Part shown: in pieces, positions 48,626 to 60,988 of the stretch
Layout of the letters: each line of letters starts with the position of its first letter
Numbering within the stretch: the first letter of the stretch is position 1
Source: Apostichopus japonicus
Taxonomy: Eukaryota; Echinodermata; Holothuroidea; Aspidochirotida; Stichopodidae
Reading direction: 5' to 3'
Length of the DNA stretch: 64,000 bases
Assembly (NCBI RefSeq): GCF_037975245.1
Contig: NC_092564.1
Location: forward strand, 6,703,984 to 6,767,983
The notes under the pieces: model-generated
Told to the model about the DNA's origin: nothing
The model's database searches: none
What the model saw: the letters and a program-made list of their open reading frames with translations, nothing else
Translations under genes and position numbers: made by a program

Positions 48626-49130
48626 CAGTTTAATTACTAACTTAATGTGGAATTCCCCCGGACAAGTCCTATTAGATTTCCCACAAGTGACTTTAAATTT
48701 TACTGGTTTTGTGTAAAGGGTGTTATGGAAATGCTTCACAATATATGTGCCTTTTTACGCGATGGACTTCGATTTTCCCATTGTAATATTCTGATGATGT
48801 TTTTCTCTCATAATGACAAGAAATGTTGTTGACTTCAGTACAATCTTGTTCCAGCTTGGTTCGTCTACTCAAGTGAAGTAAGGCCTAGAGGGATTAGATC
48901 CCTAAGGCAATGTGAGGGGTGGAATTAGGGAATACCAAATGTAGATGTGGATTCCTGGTCAGCAAAAATTACCGTGACACATCCACCATCTAAAAACTTA
49001 AATAGTTGAAAATCACGAACCCATTGGTTCGTAGAATACAATAAACAAAAATAAGATATCGGTATACCAAAGATACACAAAATCACGTTAATATAGAATG
49101 GACAATTAACTTAACATACAAGGCATCAAT

Positions 49131-49133
<3 letters not shown>
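48626..49133. other. Gene-free interval
   Basis: Nothing recognised; the open frame at 48647-48832 has no supporting evidence. Confidence 0.5.
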
Positions 49134-49206
<73 letters not shown>

Positions 49207-49251
49207 ATATATACATAAACATACATACACACACATATACATATATATATA

Positions 49252-49293
<42 letters not shown>

Positions 49294-49318
49294 GATAGAT
49301 GTAGATAGATATAAATAT
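49134..49318. repeat. (TA)n microsatellite with CATA/GATA interruptions
   Basis: TA repeats with a short CATACACACA island near 49214-49236 and GATA units near 49287-49312. Tyr-Ile frames here are artefacts. Confidence 0.95.
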
Positions 49319-52107
49319 ATACATAACCTTATAAACGTGTATTTCGTAAACAAGCTTTTTAACTTTATTGGTCAAGTATCCAAAGTAGTTTATAACAATT
49401 AGAGATTTTAACAATCAAAAATGATAATTAGTTATGTCGTTGCCATACACAATTCAGTCACGTAAACGGTGTAATCTTTGCTTTTTATGATCATTTGCTA
49501 CGGCCATGGTATCTGCCGTGGAGTATATTTGGTTCTAGAGAGAGTAGCCAAGTGAAGGTTATGAATCAAGGAGAGTAACTACTTCCATAAAAGTCACTCA
49601 CAGACATTTACAACGATAGGACACGACATTTGTTTAGTTGTTTCACACTGCACGCTGCTATATACGAGTATATGCCCTTTGGAGTACACATGGACATATA
49701 CTACATGATACAATACCATTGTCACAGCCGATTCTCATAGCTTTATCAGCTAAGACTGGTAGAGGTGAGAGTATACCCGTTAATCAGTTAAAAACTGATG
49801 TGTCTTATACATTCTTAACATGTGTTACATTTATGACCAGTTGCTACTGAGAAAGGACTTGCAAACAGAAAATACTAAACACACAATCCTATGCAAAATG
49901 ATTGACTGGACTAACTATAGACTAATCTTAATGTTTCGCGTACAAATTCGTCCACATTTAACCAGAAAGTGGATGACACTTTACTGCAAAACGGTTAATA
50001 TCTGCAATTTGAACCATCTTTTCAAGGTAATGTTATTACAGTCAAACACAGGGACAGTTGCTTAGACACCTAACCAGTCATTAGTTGAAACAGCCTTTGA
50101 GTAATGAATTCGTCTGTTAGTAAATTTTCCACAGTAGCATCTGCTGACAGGTCTAACATGTGTTACGGTGTTATAACATACTTCACTTTATACTGATTAA
50201 CGGTTGTCTCATATTCACAGTACAAACTGATCAAGCCACGTACATTGGGTGCAGTTGTTGAAAATCTACAGTTAAGACAGAAAGACTTTGCAGTATACCC
50301 GTGGCATCAGCTGAATTCATTGTTATTATCATATTATTAATATATAAATAATAAGTTATTATAAATCATAAATTATTAGGATTCTAGCTTGTTTGCCAAA
50401 CATATTATTCACCAAAAGTTGACGTTTTTGTGATCAAGCAACTATATATAATGTTACATCATTTGTAAACTGACATTACCCAAAAAATCATTGAATTCTG
50501 TTTGGTCGAACTCATTTGTTGTCTTGGATGGAGTTTGTCATTCTGATCTCGCTATGCAGTATTTTGATTTAGTTCTGTACGTTTAAGGCTATTCTCCCAA
50601 ATGTACAAAAATGTTGTTTCCAACAAATTTAACGTTAAATATTTGATTGTATTGATTCGATAAACCTTTGAATTTAAAATACAACCTTCACAGCCCGGTT
50701 AAATATTTCCGTTAACGGTGAAGTCTACTGCTACATTATCATGATTGATTGTACTCAAACATTGCAGCTTTAATAAACTAGGTATAGAAAATATCGTCAT
50801 GTTTAAAAATGATGACGTCACATTAAAGGAAGATATTCCGGTATGCTAACTTGTCAACATTATGCACAGTATTTTTTGGTTTATTCAAGGATAAAATTAT
50901 CCAGTCTTATCTTTCACTTATTGTCTTTTCTTTATATTTAAGATAAGAACCCTTAAAAACATCTGTTTACGCTTCATGTTTGAAATCCAATAACCGTTAA
51001 TTGCTTCTCATAAAGATACTCACAAGATAAAACTATAGTATAACATGCCGTGCGAATTTGTGAATGTTTTCCATAACCCGGATAACATCAGTCGTTTATT
51101 TCTCTCAGTGACGTCGAGGGCAGCCACGTGGGACACAGGGGAACACTAATGTCACTGTGCCACCGCTTTCATGGCTTCCGTTTTCCCTATGTATATTATG
51201 ACACTGAGAAAACATAGTCTGCATCCTATATTTAACCGGACCCCTATTTGACCGCTGTCCCTGGGGCTAAACCCACCCCACCCCCTCTCTTTAATCAATG
51301 CCTTTAAACTAACCGTTTTTGTCTGGATGACATTCTGGTATGAAAAGGTAAATATTGTGATTCAATAAAGATGAAACGTCACAATATCAAACAGGTCCTG
51401 TGCATAGAAACGACAATTTCAGACGAAACAATTATGAAATTTCAGACACTGTACTATTGGTCAAAACGGCTGGATATTAAAATCAGCGCAAAGTCAATAA
51501 ATTTGATCTATGAGGAAGTGTCGTGGGGCAAAGAATGTTGATATCAACAATTTTTGTTTACTTCCATGAAAATATTTGAGAGGAATTTGGAAATTTTTCT
51601 AAATACTGGACGATTCTGAATAGGTCAGCGCATTTCTGATAATAGATGATTGCAGCTTTTGAAAGAAAAATAAATACAATTTGGATAAATTATAGATTAT
51701 TGATCTTTGCTGTTAAAATAAATGTTTCCTTTATACATCGCAGATTCTAATATATTGTAATTTGGCTGGACAATCATGTTTAGCTCAATATGTCAATTTA
51801 AGCACATGGTTAAATTGAGCTGATTAATATTAAGTAAATAAATTGTTAAAGGAAAAGTATTTTATATATTTTTAAGAATCGCAAATAACAAACGCAGGAA
51901 TTATTTTATGAAGGAGCGTGTGATGATAAATTTCTCCGTTTATCTTTTATATTTGTCTTATATAAGCAAGAAACACTTTTGTTTTGATACATATATTTGC
52001 ATTGATAGATTAAAGAAAGCAATTATTCTTTTGTTTTTTGGCGAGTTCAATTCCTTTCACTGGTATATTTTATGTTCCTACTAAATTCTGTTTGTCGTGT
52101 GAAGAAG

Positions 52108-52108
<1 letters not shown>
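49319..52108. other. Gene-free interval
   Basis: AT-rich sequence. Overlapping open frames at 49638-50065 (plus) show no domain. Nothing else recognised. Confidence 0.5.

Positions 52109-52159
<51 letters not shown>
52109..52159. repeat. (TA)n microsatellite
   Basis: About 50 bp of uninterrupted TA. Confidence 0.95.
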
Positions 52160-52161
<2 letters not shown>

Positions 52162-53819
52162 TTACAAAATATTATTAACGAAGGGGTTATTACCTACAAA
52201 CAAAAGTAATTTACCACGCTTGCGCGTAGCATACATTTTATTTCGCGAAATCACACACAGTATACCGGACGAATATTTACGTCTGTCGGCTACATACATG
52301 TTTGATGCTTCGTACCTCAAAATTTGGACCGTGACGGCATACTTAAAATGATACCATTGAAAAGTACATGTTAGGTAGCCTAGTTTCTGAGATTTGTTTA
52401 AGTTTTTATCATTGCAAAGCATGAATTTGAAATTATACATATTCCTATTTTGTTTTGGGTTTTTTTTTTGACGTGATTTCAAGTCAAATTAATCGTTCAA
52501 CTACTGCATGTAGCGAAAGAAACCAATGATGAAGTAACAAAAACACAAAAAAAATTAATTGAAAACAAGCCTAAACGGCTGGTTCTTCCAAACTCAAAAG
52601 ATTGGAAAGAATAAACTGTCGCTTGAATATATATATTGTTAGTATGAAATGAAATAGCATACAATATCATTGATATTTCCTTCAGTTACTGTTTTAAACT
52701 TTTATCTTTATTCCCTTTTTTTACAAAATTCAAAACTAATCTCAGTTTGCAAGAAAATATATAAATATATTTATGGCTATATTTATCACATTTTACACGC
52801 CTTATAGCTCTACAACCAAGTTTGGAGGAGGAGGTGAATGTTTCGGTTGATGGAGAAACGGAGGGCGGATGGAACGGTTAGGGAGGCGGAAGAGCAAATT
52901 TCGTATATTGAATTTACAGTGTATGTATTTCTCGATATTTACAATTGCAACTACAAAACGTTGTATGTGATAACAGGTCAGAAGTCAGTAAACAATGTCT
53001 TCTCCTTATGGCATTTCTTTATTATTTTGTTATTACTATTTTATAAATGCAGTTTTCAAAGTTCGTGAAAGGGTAGGGAAATGGAAGATATCATCAAAGT
53101 GAGTATTTTCCCCTCTCCCTGCCCTCCCATACCTCATTACCATCATTTGTGACATTCTATTCTAAAATAATTAATGAAATAGTCGAACACTTTGAAAATG
53201 TCTGTGCGTCGGATGTTTTTGTTTCTTTTAGTTGAAGAATCGTGAGAGTAAGTCTATAACTAACTTTTATTTCATGAAAATACGCGAAGGGAATTCAGTT
53301 TGATCCTTTAAAATATAATGTTGACTATAATTCCAATGGCGTCGAAATCTAGTGCGGGCTCGGGAACAATTATTTCACCGAGCCCCTTTTCATAAATGTT
53401 CATATCCCATTAGTATATCATGATAATCAGAATACGTTATTTTTCATCGCATATTGCCCCGGTCCCTCCAAATTGACCCGCACCTCTGACCCCCCCCCCT
53501 CCACCGTCAGGCCAGCATTTTTCGCTAGAGTTGGAAACATTGTCAAGTATTAATGACTATAGAAAAAACATTGGCAATGTAGCAATGAAGTATTTAAGGT
53601 GTATTTTAATTATGAAACCAACAGTACAATATTTCCTAGTAAATAAACGGATTATTTTTTATAAACTTGGTTAAATGTTACTTACAGTAAATTCTTTTAC
53701 GACACAAGGAAAATATTTATTAATTTTATTAAGCTTACGTAAGATTATTTTGAAATACCTTGGTCATTTACTAATAATTCGTTTTCACTTTTGATTCTTC
53801 GAGGACGTTTGGGAACACG
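52160..53819. other. Gene-free interval
   Basis: No gene recognised. A poly-C tract lies at 53490-53503. Confidence 0.55.
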
Positions 53820-54620
53820 TGTAAAGATGCACAACGCAGCATAATCCAAATATTGCACAACATAGAATATGGCAAGGACAACATCACCATATCATAACAG
53901 AACATAGTACAACGCAGCACAGTAAATGACAAACACAACACTGCACAACATCATTGCACCATAGCACATCACATCACAGTACAGCACGACATTTCATCAT
54001 AGCATACCACAACGCATCACGATACAGTATCAGGAAAACTCAACACCGTACAACCTCATCACAGTATCACAAAGCATCACTGTATCATAGCACATTGCAG
54101 GACACAACAAACAGTATAAACGGAAACGACACAACACAGTAATAGGCTAGTTGACCTCACTACAAACTTATCACAGCACATCACATCATGCACTGCACGT
54201 TAAAGCACACTAAAAAAAACCACAGCACCACGGCGAGAAAGATCATCACAAAATCCTTGCAAGGTATCACATCACCACAAATCAGATTGCAGCACAACAA
54301 AGCAATCGGGATCACGCAATGAAGCACGTTGCGCGCTGCGTAACAACATCGCACACCACAATTTGAATGAAGTACGTTGCGCGCTGCGTAACAACATCGC
54401 ACATCACAACTTGAATGAAGCACGTTGCGCGCTGCGTAACAACATCGCACATCACAACGTGAACATGGCATATCAAAGCAAAGTATCTTACAGCAGAGAG
54501 TTATCAAACTGATCCCAAAATACCTCCACATAATATCACAGTACTCTCGTGTACATTCAAGTAACACCGGTCACAACAACATACAAATCAAAACACCACC
54601 CCTACTACAAATCACATGAC
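53820..54620 (+). repeat. Degenerate CA-rich array (GCACAACATCACA-type)
   Basis: About 800 bp of short, variable words such as CACAACA, GCACATCACA, CATCACAGTA and ACAGCAC with very little T-run or G content. No fixed period is visible by eye outside the 48-bp core at 54318. A His/Ser/Thr-rich 62-codon frame (53954-54142) and a Cys-rich 128-codon frame on the minus strand (54181-54567) are frames through this repeat. Confidence 0.75.
54318..54461 (+). repeat. Three tandem 48-bp units inside the CA-rich array
   Basis: Units start at 54318, 54366 and 54414 and are nearly identical (about two to four differences). Each contains an imperfect palindrome around TTGCGCGCTGCGTAAC followed by AACATCGCACA. 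The period of 48 is a multiple of three, so the minus-strand frame repeats a 16-residue Cys-rich unit without stops. Confidence 0.92.
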
Positions 54621-55600
54621 GCTACGACACAACACAATATACATAAGAAAGCTGTTGAATTCATTATGTAAAATTCCCCAACTACACCTGTCTAACCTAC
54701 CAACTATTACAACGTTAGCACCCCTTGGAATAAATTTATTGATATAGTCTCTTTCAACGAGTCGTTTCATTCTTTCGTTCAACTTTCCGTGAATTGTTAC
54801 GAGCAATAACAAACCGATATATTTCAAGAACGTCCAAAGAGAAAAAAAACAAGAAAAAGAAAAGAAGTTTAGAAACATTAATTTCTCTTTATATGACAAC
54901 TCTATGCTAAACATTAATGTTCTTTTACAACAATCACAAGCACATGAAATATGGTTCGTGTCTAATTGTGTGAAGTCGACGACAAATCTAGTTAATTCAA
55001 GTTAATACATCGATACGTGACCCACGAATTTAACATAAAAAAAAAATACTTTTGATGGAGCATTACCTCCTCAACACCTTTAGATTATCTCACTGTGGGT
55101 CCCAGTGACCACCCCTGCGAATAGAGACAGCCAAACGACTCACAACTCTTGAGTTATGGCACCGTAAAATTTTCCTCAAGTCCAAACAATAAATGCATAA
55201 CTTTTATTTTATGTGATTTTACTACCTCTTGGTCGTGACTCTGATGCTGTATCAGGAATAAAACAAAACTTGTTTCTACCTCTCAAGAAAGAAAAAAAAA
55301 CGAACGCGAAAAAAAGGTTACAGCACAATCGAAATGAATATATATTCGGTAAGATTTTATCCCACATATCGCTGTTACTCTGATGGCGGGAATTGCTATA
55401 GCAACGACTGTGACTCAATTAATGTATAATATTTCGCGTAACATAATCAATAACAACCACCATATGTAAACAAATACAGTTAACAACCTAACATATGATA
55501 ACTATCAGTGATCCAACAAACATGTTATAATTGTTATAGATATAATGATATTAATTCACTGGTTACAAATGCTTTGAATATATTCATCAACTTGCTCTCA
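54621..55600. other. Gene-free interval
   Basis: AT-rich sequence; nothing recognised. Confidence 0.55.
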
Positions 55601-55659
55601 CTCAAAGATACGCGTGCAGTTAATAAGTGTGTACATTTTGGATGGGGTGTATGGCATTG

Positions 55660-56055
55660 GTTTTATAACATACGCCTTATCCCAAGACAAATTTTGAGAT
55701 ATTCATTTTATTCTTCTTCTTTTCCACACAGAACACAAAGCATGTTTTGTCCTTGTAAGGAGGGTGATTAACATCGTCAACAACAACAACAATAAACATA
55801 AAAACAAAAGCAATACAATGAAAGCTCTTACATAACAATGACAATTAGTAATGTTCTAGGGTTGTGAGATGCTGATTACAAAAAGACGATAGGTGACACT
55901 ATTCATATTTCATAAGTGATTTATGCAAATTTACAAACTCACTGGCAAGAAGACATTTATACAGAATATCAGTTTAACATTTGTAACTTGGTCGTATTCG
56001 TCTCATAACATATTTCTTATCCCGAGACAAACTCTGAGCGATTTATTTCAGTTTT
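55660..56055 (+). repeat. Diverged direct duplication with an offset of about 340 bp
   Basis: TATAACATACGCCTTATCCC followed by AAGACAAATTTTGAG (about 55663) recurs as CATAACATATTTCTTATCCC followed by GAGACAAACTCTGAG (about 56003). Both are followed by T-rich sequence. Both copies lie in plus-strand open frames that share the peptide Leu-Ile-Pro-Arg-Gln. The shared frame may be coincidental, and no known domain is recognised. Confidence 0.55.
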
Positions 56056-59000
56056 TTTCACCCAAAAGTGACTCCAAAACAACATTTTCCCAGCAGATTA
56101 ACATATATTCCATGTTTATTTGTTTTTATTATTGTCTGAAAATTACTAGGTTACTTATGTACCATCTGTACAAAAGGAATGGCTGTGTTTGAGGGTTAGG
56201 GAGGGTAGGCTAGTGAAATGATAGTTTGACAAACACATTAATTCCGAAACGCGTAATGGCTCTTAACATCGAAAATATGCAATTATTCACATAATATACT
56301 AAGACGGTTAGACGACAGTAAACATCTTCAGATTAGACATCACAAAATAGGTTTCTAAAAATTAATCAACAAGTACATAATAACATTAGGTTAAACTTGC
56401 AATTTAAACGATGCACTTACTCGCAGACTGTATAAGAAAAATATTTTGAAAAATGTCAGATTATGCAGAAAGAGAGGTGTATAATTTCCCCAAATGTCGT
56501 AGTTTTTATTGACTTCAGTTTAGGTCAAAAGGGAACTTTATTGGCACTCTCATAGAATGGATTTGGTAAATAATGCCAGCAATGATTTACAAGCTACTAA
56601 AGTGTACACTAATGATATAGAGAATAATTAAACGGAAAACTAGATTATAATTTCTTGGATTCCAGTCATTCTGTTTAGGAATCCCGATTTAGATCCTTTA
56701 TGAGTAGAATTCCACGAAAATGACAGTAATTCCTCACTCTTACGACATACAATTAAGGGTACCATCTATATACCCTTCGAGATGAAATGCTAAAAGGGGC
56801 TCAGTTAGCAAATAACAGAATCTTTAATAGTTGGACATAACCGTCTAATATTTTGTTCTTTTCTAAAAAATTCAAAATACACTTTTTTTGTACGATTATT
56901 TACTTTTTTAGGGACTTCTTATGTATTACATTTATTTACAAAAAACTATGCTGCACGTTTATTGAGAAAATTACTCACTTTTACTGGTACAGGATAATTT
57001 AAAATCGGTATGTAGGTTTAAAGACATATTTGTTTTTATTAATATTACCATTTTTACTCACATTATGAATAAGCAAACAAAAAGAACTATAACATTGGCC
57101 GTACTTTCTCGTAAAAACGTTCAGTTCTTTTTTCTTTTTAAATATATAATCACGCAAAACTACTGAATGAAGTACATAATATAAACTAATACCCAAAGGA
57201 AAGACAGAATTTAGATAAATTTCCATAAAATTCTCGTAAACGAAAGAACTCAATTATGAACGATGCCTTGATTCCATCATACATATATAATTTAACCAGA
57301 TCTAAACTTCAGTAAGAAAACCTCACTATATATTTAAGGAAAATAAACCGGTTACTGTGTTCAAATAGAAAGCAATGCTCAAAATAAAAAATAAATTAAA
57401 AAAAATTTTTTTTTTAAATAGAATTTTGAGTGCAAAATATATAAAACCTATGTTTCTAAATTAATAAATCTATCTTCGCTCATGTTGAAGTTACAGTTAT
57501 GGGACGTCACGGGGACAAAGAAATATGGAATATATTATACAAAGTTTTAAAATTAGTCCTTGCAGGTGGTTTAACTTACAAATATTGACTGGAGTTAAAA
57601 TGTAGAAAAAACAAGGAAAATCGAACATAAAGGTTGACCAAATTTGATCAGACAATGTATTGAGTTTCCGTCTTTTTTACTAAGTTTGAAATCATGTTTG
57701 ACTTTATTCTATTCATAAACGAAAATATATATAAATAATATTTTATTTCTGCATTTCAGGCAATCCTCAAATAATAAAAATCCTGCCATCACTAGTTTTT
57801 GAAAGATATTTTTTTATATCAAGTAATCATCGACCTCCCTCCTGAAATCGTATTTTTATGGTATGAACATATTTTTATTTTTGTTATATGAACAGTTTTT
57901 GTCGCTTTAAATTCTTATTAACATGAATATATTTCCAGGTAAACAGTAGGATTATCAAATTTGATGTTATTAAGCTTATAATAATTACTAAACGCGATGA
58001 TAACTTTACCATTTTCATATGTATTTTAAATATATTTCAATTTTTGCATTTTTGCGGGAGGGGTGGGGTAGTGAAGTTTGATACTGATGAATTAAACATA
58101 ACATTGAATCAATGAATATAGAGAATAACCAAAGTATATGCAAGAAAATAAACAAATAAAAATATCCACAAATGAGTCCTTTTATTATTTTATATTTGCT
58201 TTTATTTTGGTTATAGGTATTAAATTCCCTAAAAAGAATCCCCCGATTCCATTTAACCTAGCTGGCAAAGTGAAAACATGTTAAGCTTATCTAGAAAGCT
58301 CCCTACCGCAACCAGAACCATTCAATTGCTCGTAAAGCCTGAAGGAGCATCATTTCGGCTGACTTTATAAACAAACTATAAGAAGAAAGACCCTGTCTTT
58401 TCTCTGTTATCGATCTTATCTATATATACTTCAAATATGTATTTCAAAAAGATGACGTGCCCACAAACATGGAGCTAAAATAACAAAGTATACCCGATTT
58501 AGTGCATTTAAGAAACAAACTTGAATGTTCGCTTATTACCGTATAGAAAATGTGGTATCACTTTGATGAAAACCATATAAGTAATATTCATACATAATTG
58601 GATATCAATTAGTCTACTTAAGTGTAATTTTATTTGAAGTTTGATTGTAGGTGACCATAATTCGTCCGTCTAGCATATTTTGGAACAATACACTAGTGCA
58701 TATACACTATATGTAGTTGTAAAGGCCCACCTAACTAGTGACATTTTTTCTTCATTTTTGTCACATTATAAAGTCACTTCTTTCTTATAAACTCAAACGC
58801 ATCACCCCAATACCACTCCCTCCTCCCCATCCACACACTAACCATTCAAACAGCTTGCACTCAATGTGCTGTGACAATATTTCTGGCCCCCAAGGGAGGG
58901 TAGGCTTGCTAAAAAATACATTCCTAACGATCGTATACCGCCGAACAAATCTGTAACCTAGTCACCGTAATGGTTACCGAATTGTGATGAAACGCTTACG

Positions 59001-60722
59001 CTTTTAGTACTGTTTTTTCCACTTCCTTATACCACGATCCATTACTTACAATAAATGATGAGGGATTTTCGTGAAGGATTTTCGTGGAACCACTACCATA
59101 GAACATAATAAAAGTACAAATACCATACAGTAAAAACTGACTTTTTTTCAGGTAGTAAACATCTCACAATTTATTTCGACGCTTTGTTCATCAATTTTTT
59201 TTTTATGATGCAATCATGTGGAAACCACATGTCAGTAATTACTTTTAAAAATAGAGCAATAATTTTTAAGGTAAAGAGGGGAGAGAGGTCATTTTTTTTC
59301 CCCTAAGCAAATTATATTGGAAGCCGTAAAGCATTTTGTAAACTTAAATAATGTTACTTATCTCAACTAGAAATACATTGTGCAAAAACGTTTCGATAGG
59401 TACGGGATACGGATAGGAAATTCTTTTTTACAACGTCGAGACAATTTGCGACGGGATTTTTTTATTTGTAGAGTTGTGATATTGTAACAGGCTGAAGAGG
59501 GAGAATAATTCTTGTTTAGATAGCTGATCTCTTATAGTGTAAAAAAGTATACAGGTAGATGAGTAATAGCGGCTATAAAATATCATTAATGGATTCTTTT
59601 AATGTCTTCCATTTCTTCGAAAATGAGGTCATTGTTGCTTAATATTTTTTGGCTTTATCTTTTTGATTCATAAAGTTAGTCATAAATAATATTTTCAAAA
59701 TGTTCTTAATAGGTAGAATTTTATTAATATTATTTAAATATCAATCATTTGTCTCTTTGCCTCTGTGAACTAAGGAGTGAATACTTATAGTGTATGCGTT
59801 ATTTCTGTAAAGTGTGAATTTTCGAATGGGAAACATATCGGTAAGTTACATACTTACTACAAACTTTTTCGTAATAAAACTTAAAAATTGTATTAAAAAA
59901 GTAAAATAAAAAAATATTTCTACCGAGAAGTCTGGTCTAAATTTTCGTGAATAAAAGAGTTGCATTATGTATTTGTTTGGAAAAAAAAATTAAATCAAGT
60001 TTGAAATCTGTCAGTTCAATATTATTTTAATACCATCATGATGATTTTTGCTTCAAGCTATTCACATGGGTTTAAGGTGGTGAAAAATTAAGATAATATT
60101 ATATTACTTATTTTCGTTGCAGTATTTTAGTTTTAATTGAGTTTTAAGAGTTTACATTTCTAGTCACCAAACTAATACTTTGGTTTTACTGTAAATTAAA
60201 AAAAACTTTGCCAGTTCTAACCTTTGATTGCTTGAACTTTCGAGAGAGAGAGATAGTGACGTCATAAAATATTCAGTCAAAACAAGACTGTTTCATATTT
60301 TCTTTTTCAGTTTGGGCATTTGTTTTCCTATCTTAACAGATACTAAATCTGTTGTTGTTTCAATATTCCTTTGATTAATTGTGTTATTAATTTTTGGCCA
60401 GTTTCGGTAGTGCATTGGAGGAATAAGTAAATAAGTGTGAAGAAAAATAAGTTAACAAATATTTCCAAAAAATACAATATATGAATACATTCTTACTTTT
60501 TCCGATAGTTTGCATGAAGTAGATAAAATAACCATCTTAATAATGAAATAATATATTTATATATCTTTGTTATTTTTTGGAGGAAGGAGGGGCTTAGACC
60601 TTTCCGTTTTTCTTTTCCTTTTCTTATTGTGATTCTAAATGAGACATATGATCTTATATTACGCACTAGGTTAGGCAAAGGCCTTGAAAATCTTTCACGA
60701 AAATGTCTGCTACTTAAAGGGG
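56056..60722. other. Gene-free interval
   Basis: AT-rich desert; no gene, RNA or transposon recognised. Simple runs only, such as the A-run/T-run pair near 57395-57416 and a GA run near 60241-60252. Confidence 0.5.
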
Positions 60723-60988
60723 TGACGAAATCATGTTAGCTCAGTGGTTAACGCCGGTGCCTTTCAATCATAAGGTCCCGAGTTTGAGTCACTACAAGAT
60801 TAATGTATGTCGTCCAGTTACAGAGTTGTTGACAATCGACAACTCATAATCATGGACGTTAAATATGAATGTAAGAGACTGACTTCGGTCAGCTTGCGGC
60901 TTTGATAAGCCAATAAGGCTTCTTCGCGAGTTTCTGCTTGCAGGAGGATCTAAAATACAAACATACAAATAATATTGCTGTTGACGAA
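60723..60988 (+). mobile_element. tRNA-derived SINE with structured body and probable 7-bp TSD
   Basis: The head has a box A-like TTAGCTCAGTGG at 60736 and a box B-like GAGTTTGAGTC at 60780, with a cloverleaf-like spacing. The non-tRNA body contains the hairpins GTTGT..ACAAC (about 60825-60843), CTGAC-TTCG-GTCAG (about 60879-60892, a UUCG tetraloop) and AAGCC-AATA-AGGCTT (about 60907-60921). It ends in an A-rich ACAAACATACAAAT tail. TGACGAA occurs at both 60723-60729 and 60982-60988, a plausible target-site duplication. It is unrelated in body to the SINE at 45729. I cannot name the family; comparison with Deu-type and other echinoderm SINEs is needed for that. Confidence 0.8.

Noticed and set aside
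54181-54567. 128-codon Cys-rich minus-strand frame with 16-residue repeats
   Set aside because: It is explained by a 48-bp tandem repeat whose length is a multiple of three, in a CA-rich array. No domain or splice signals.
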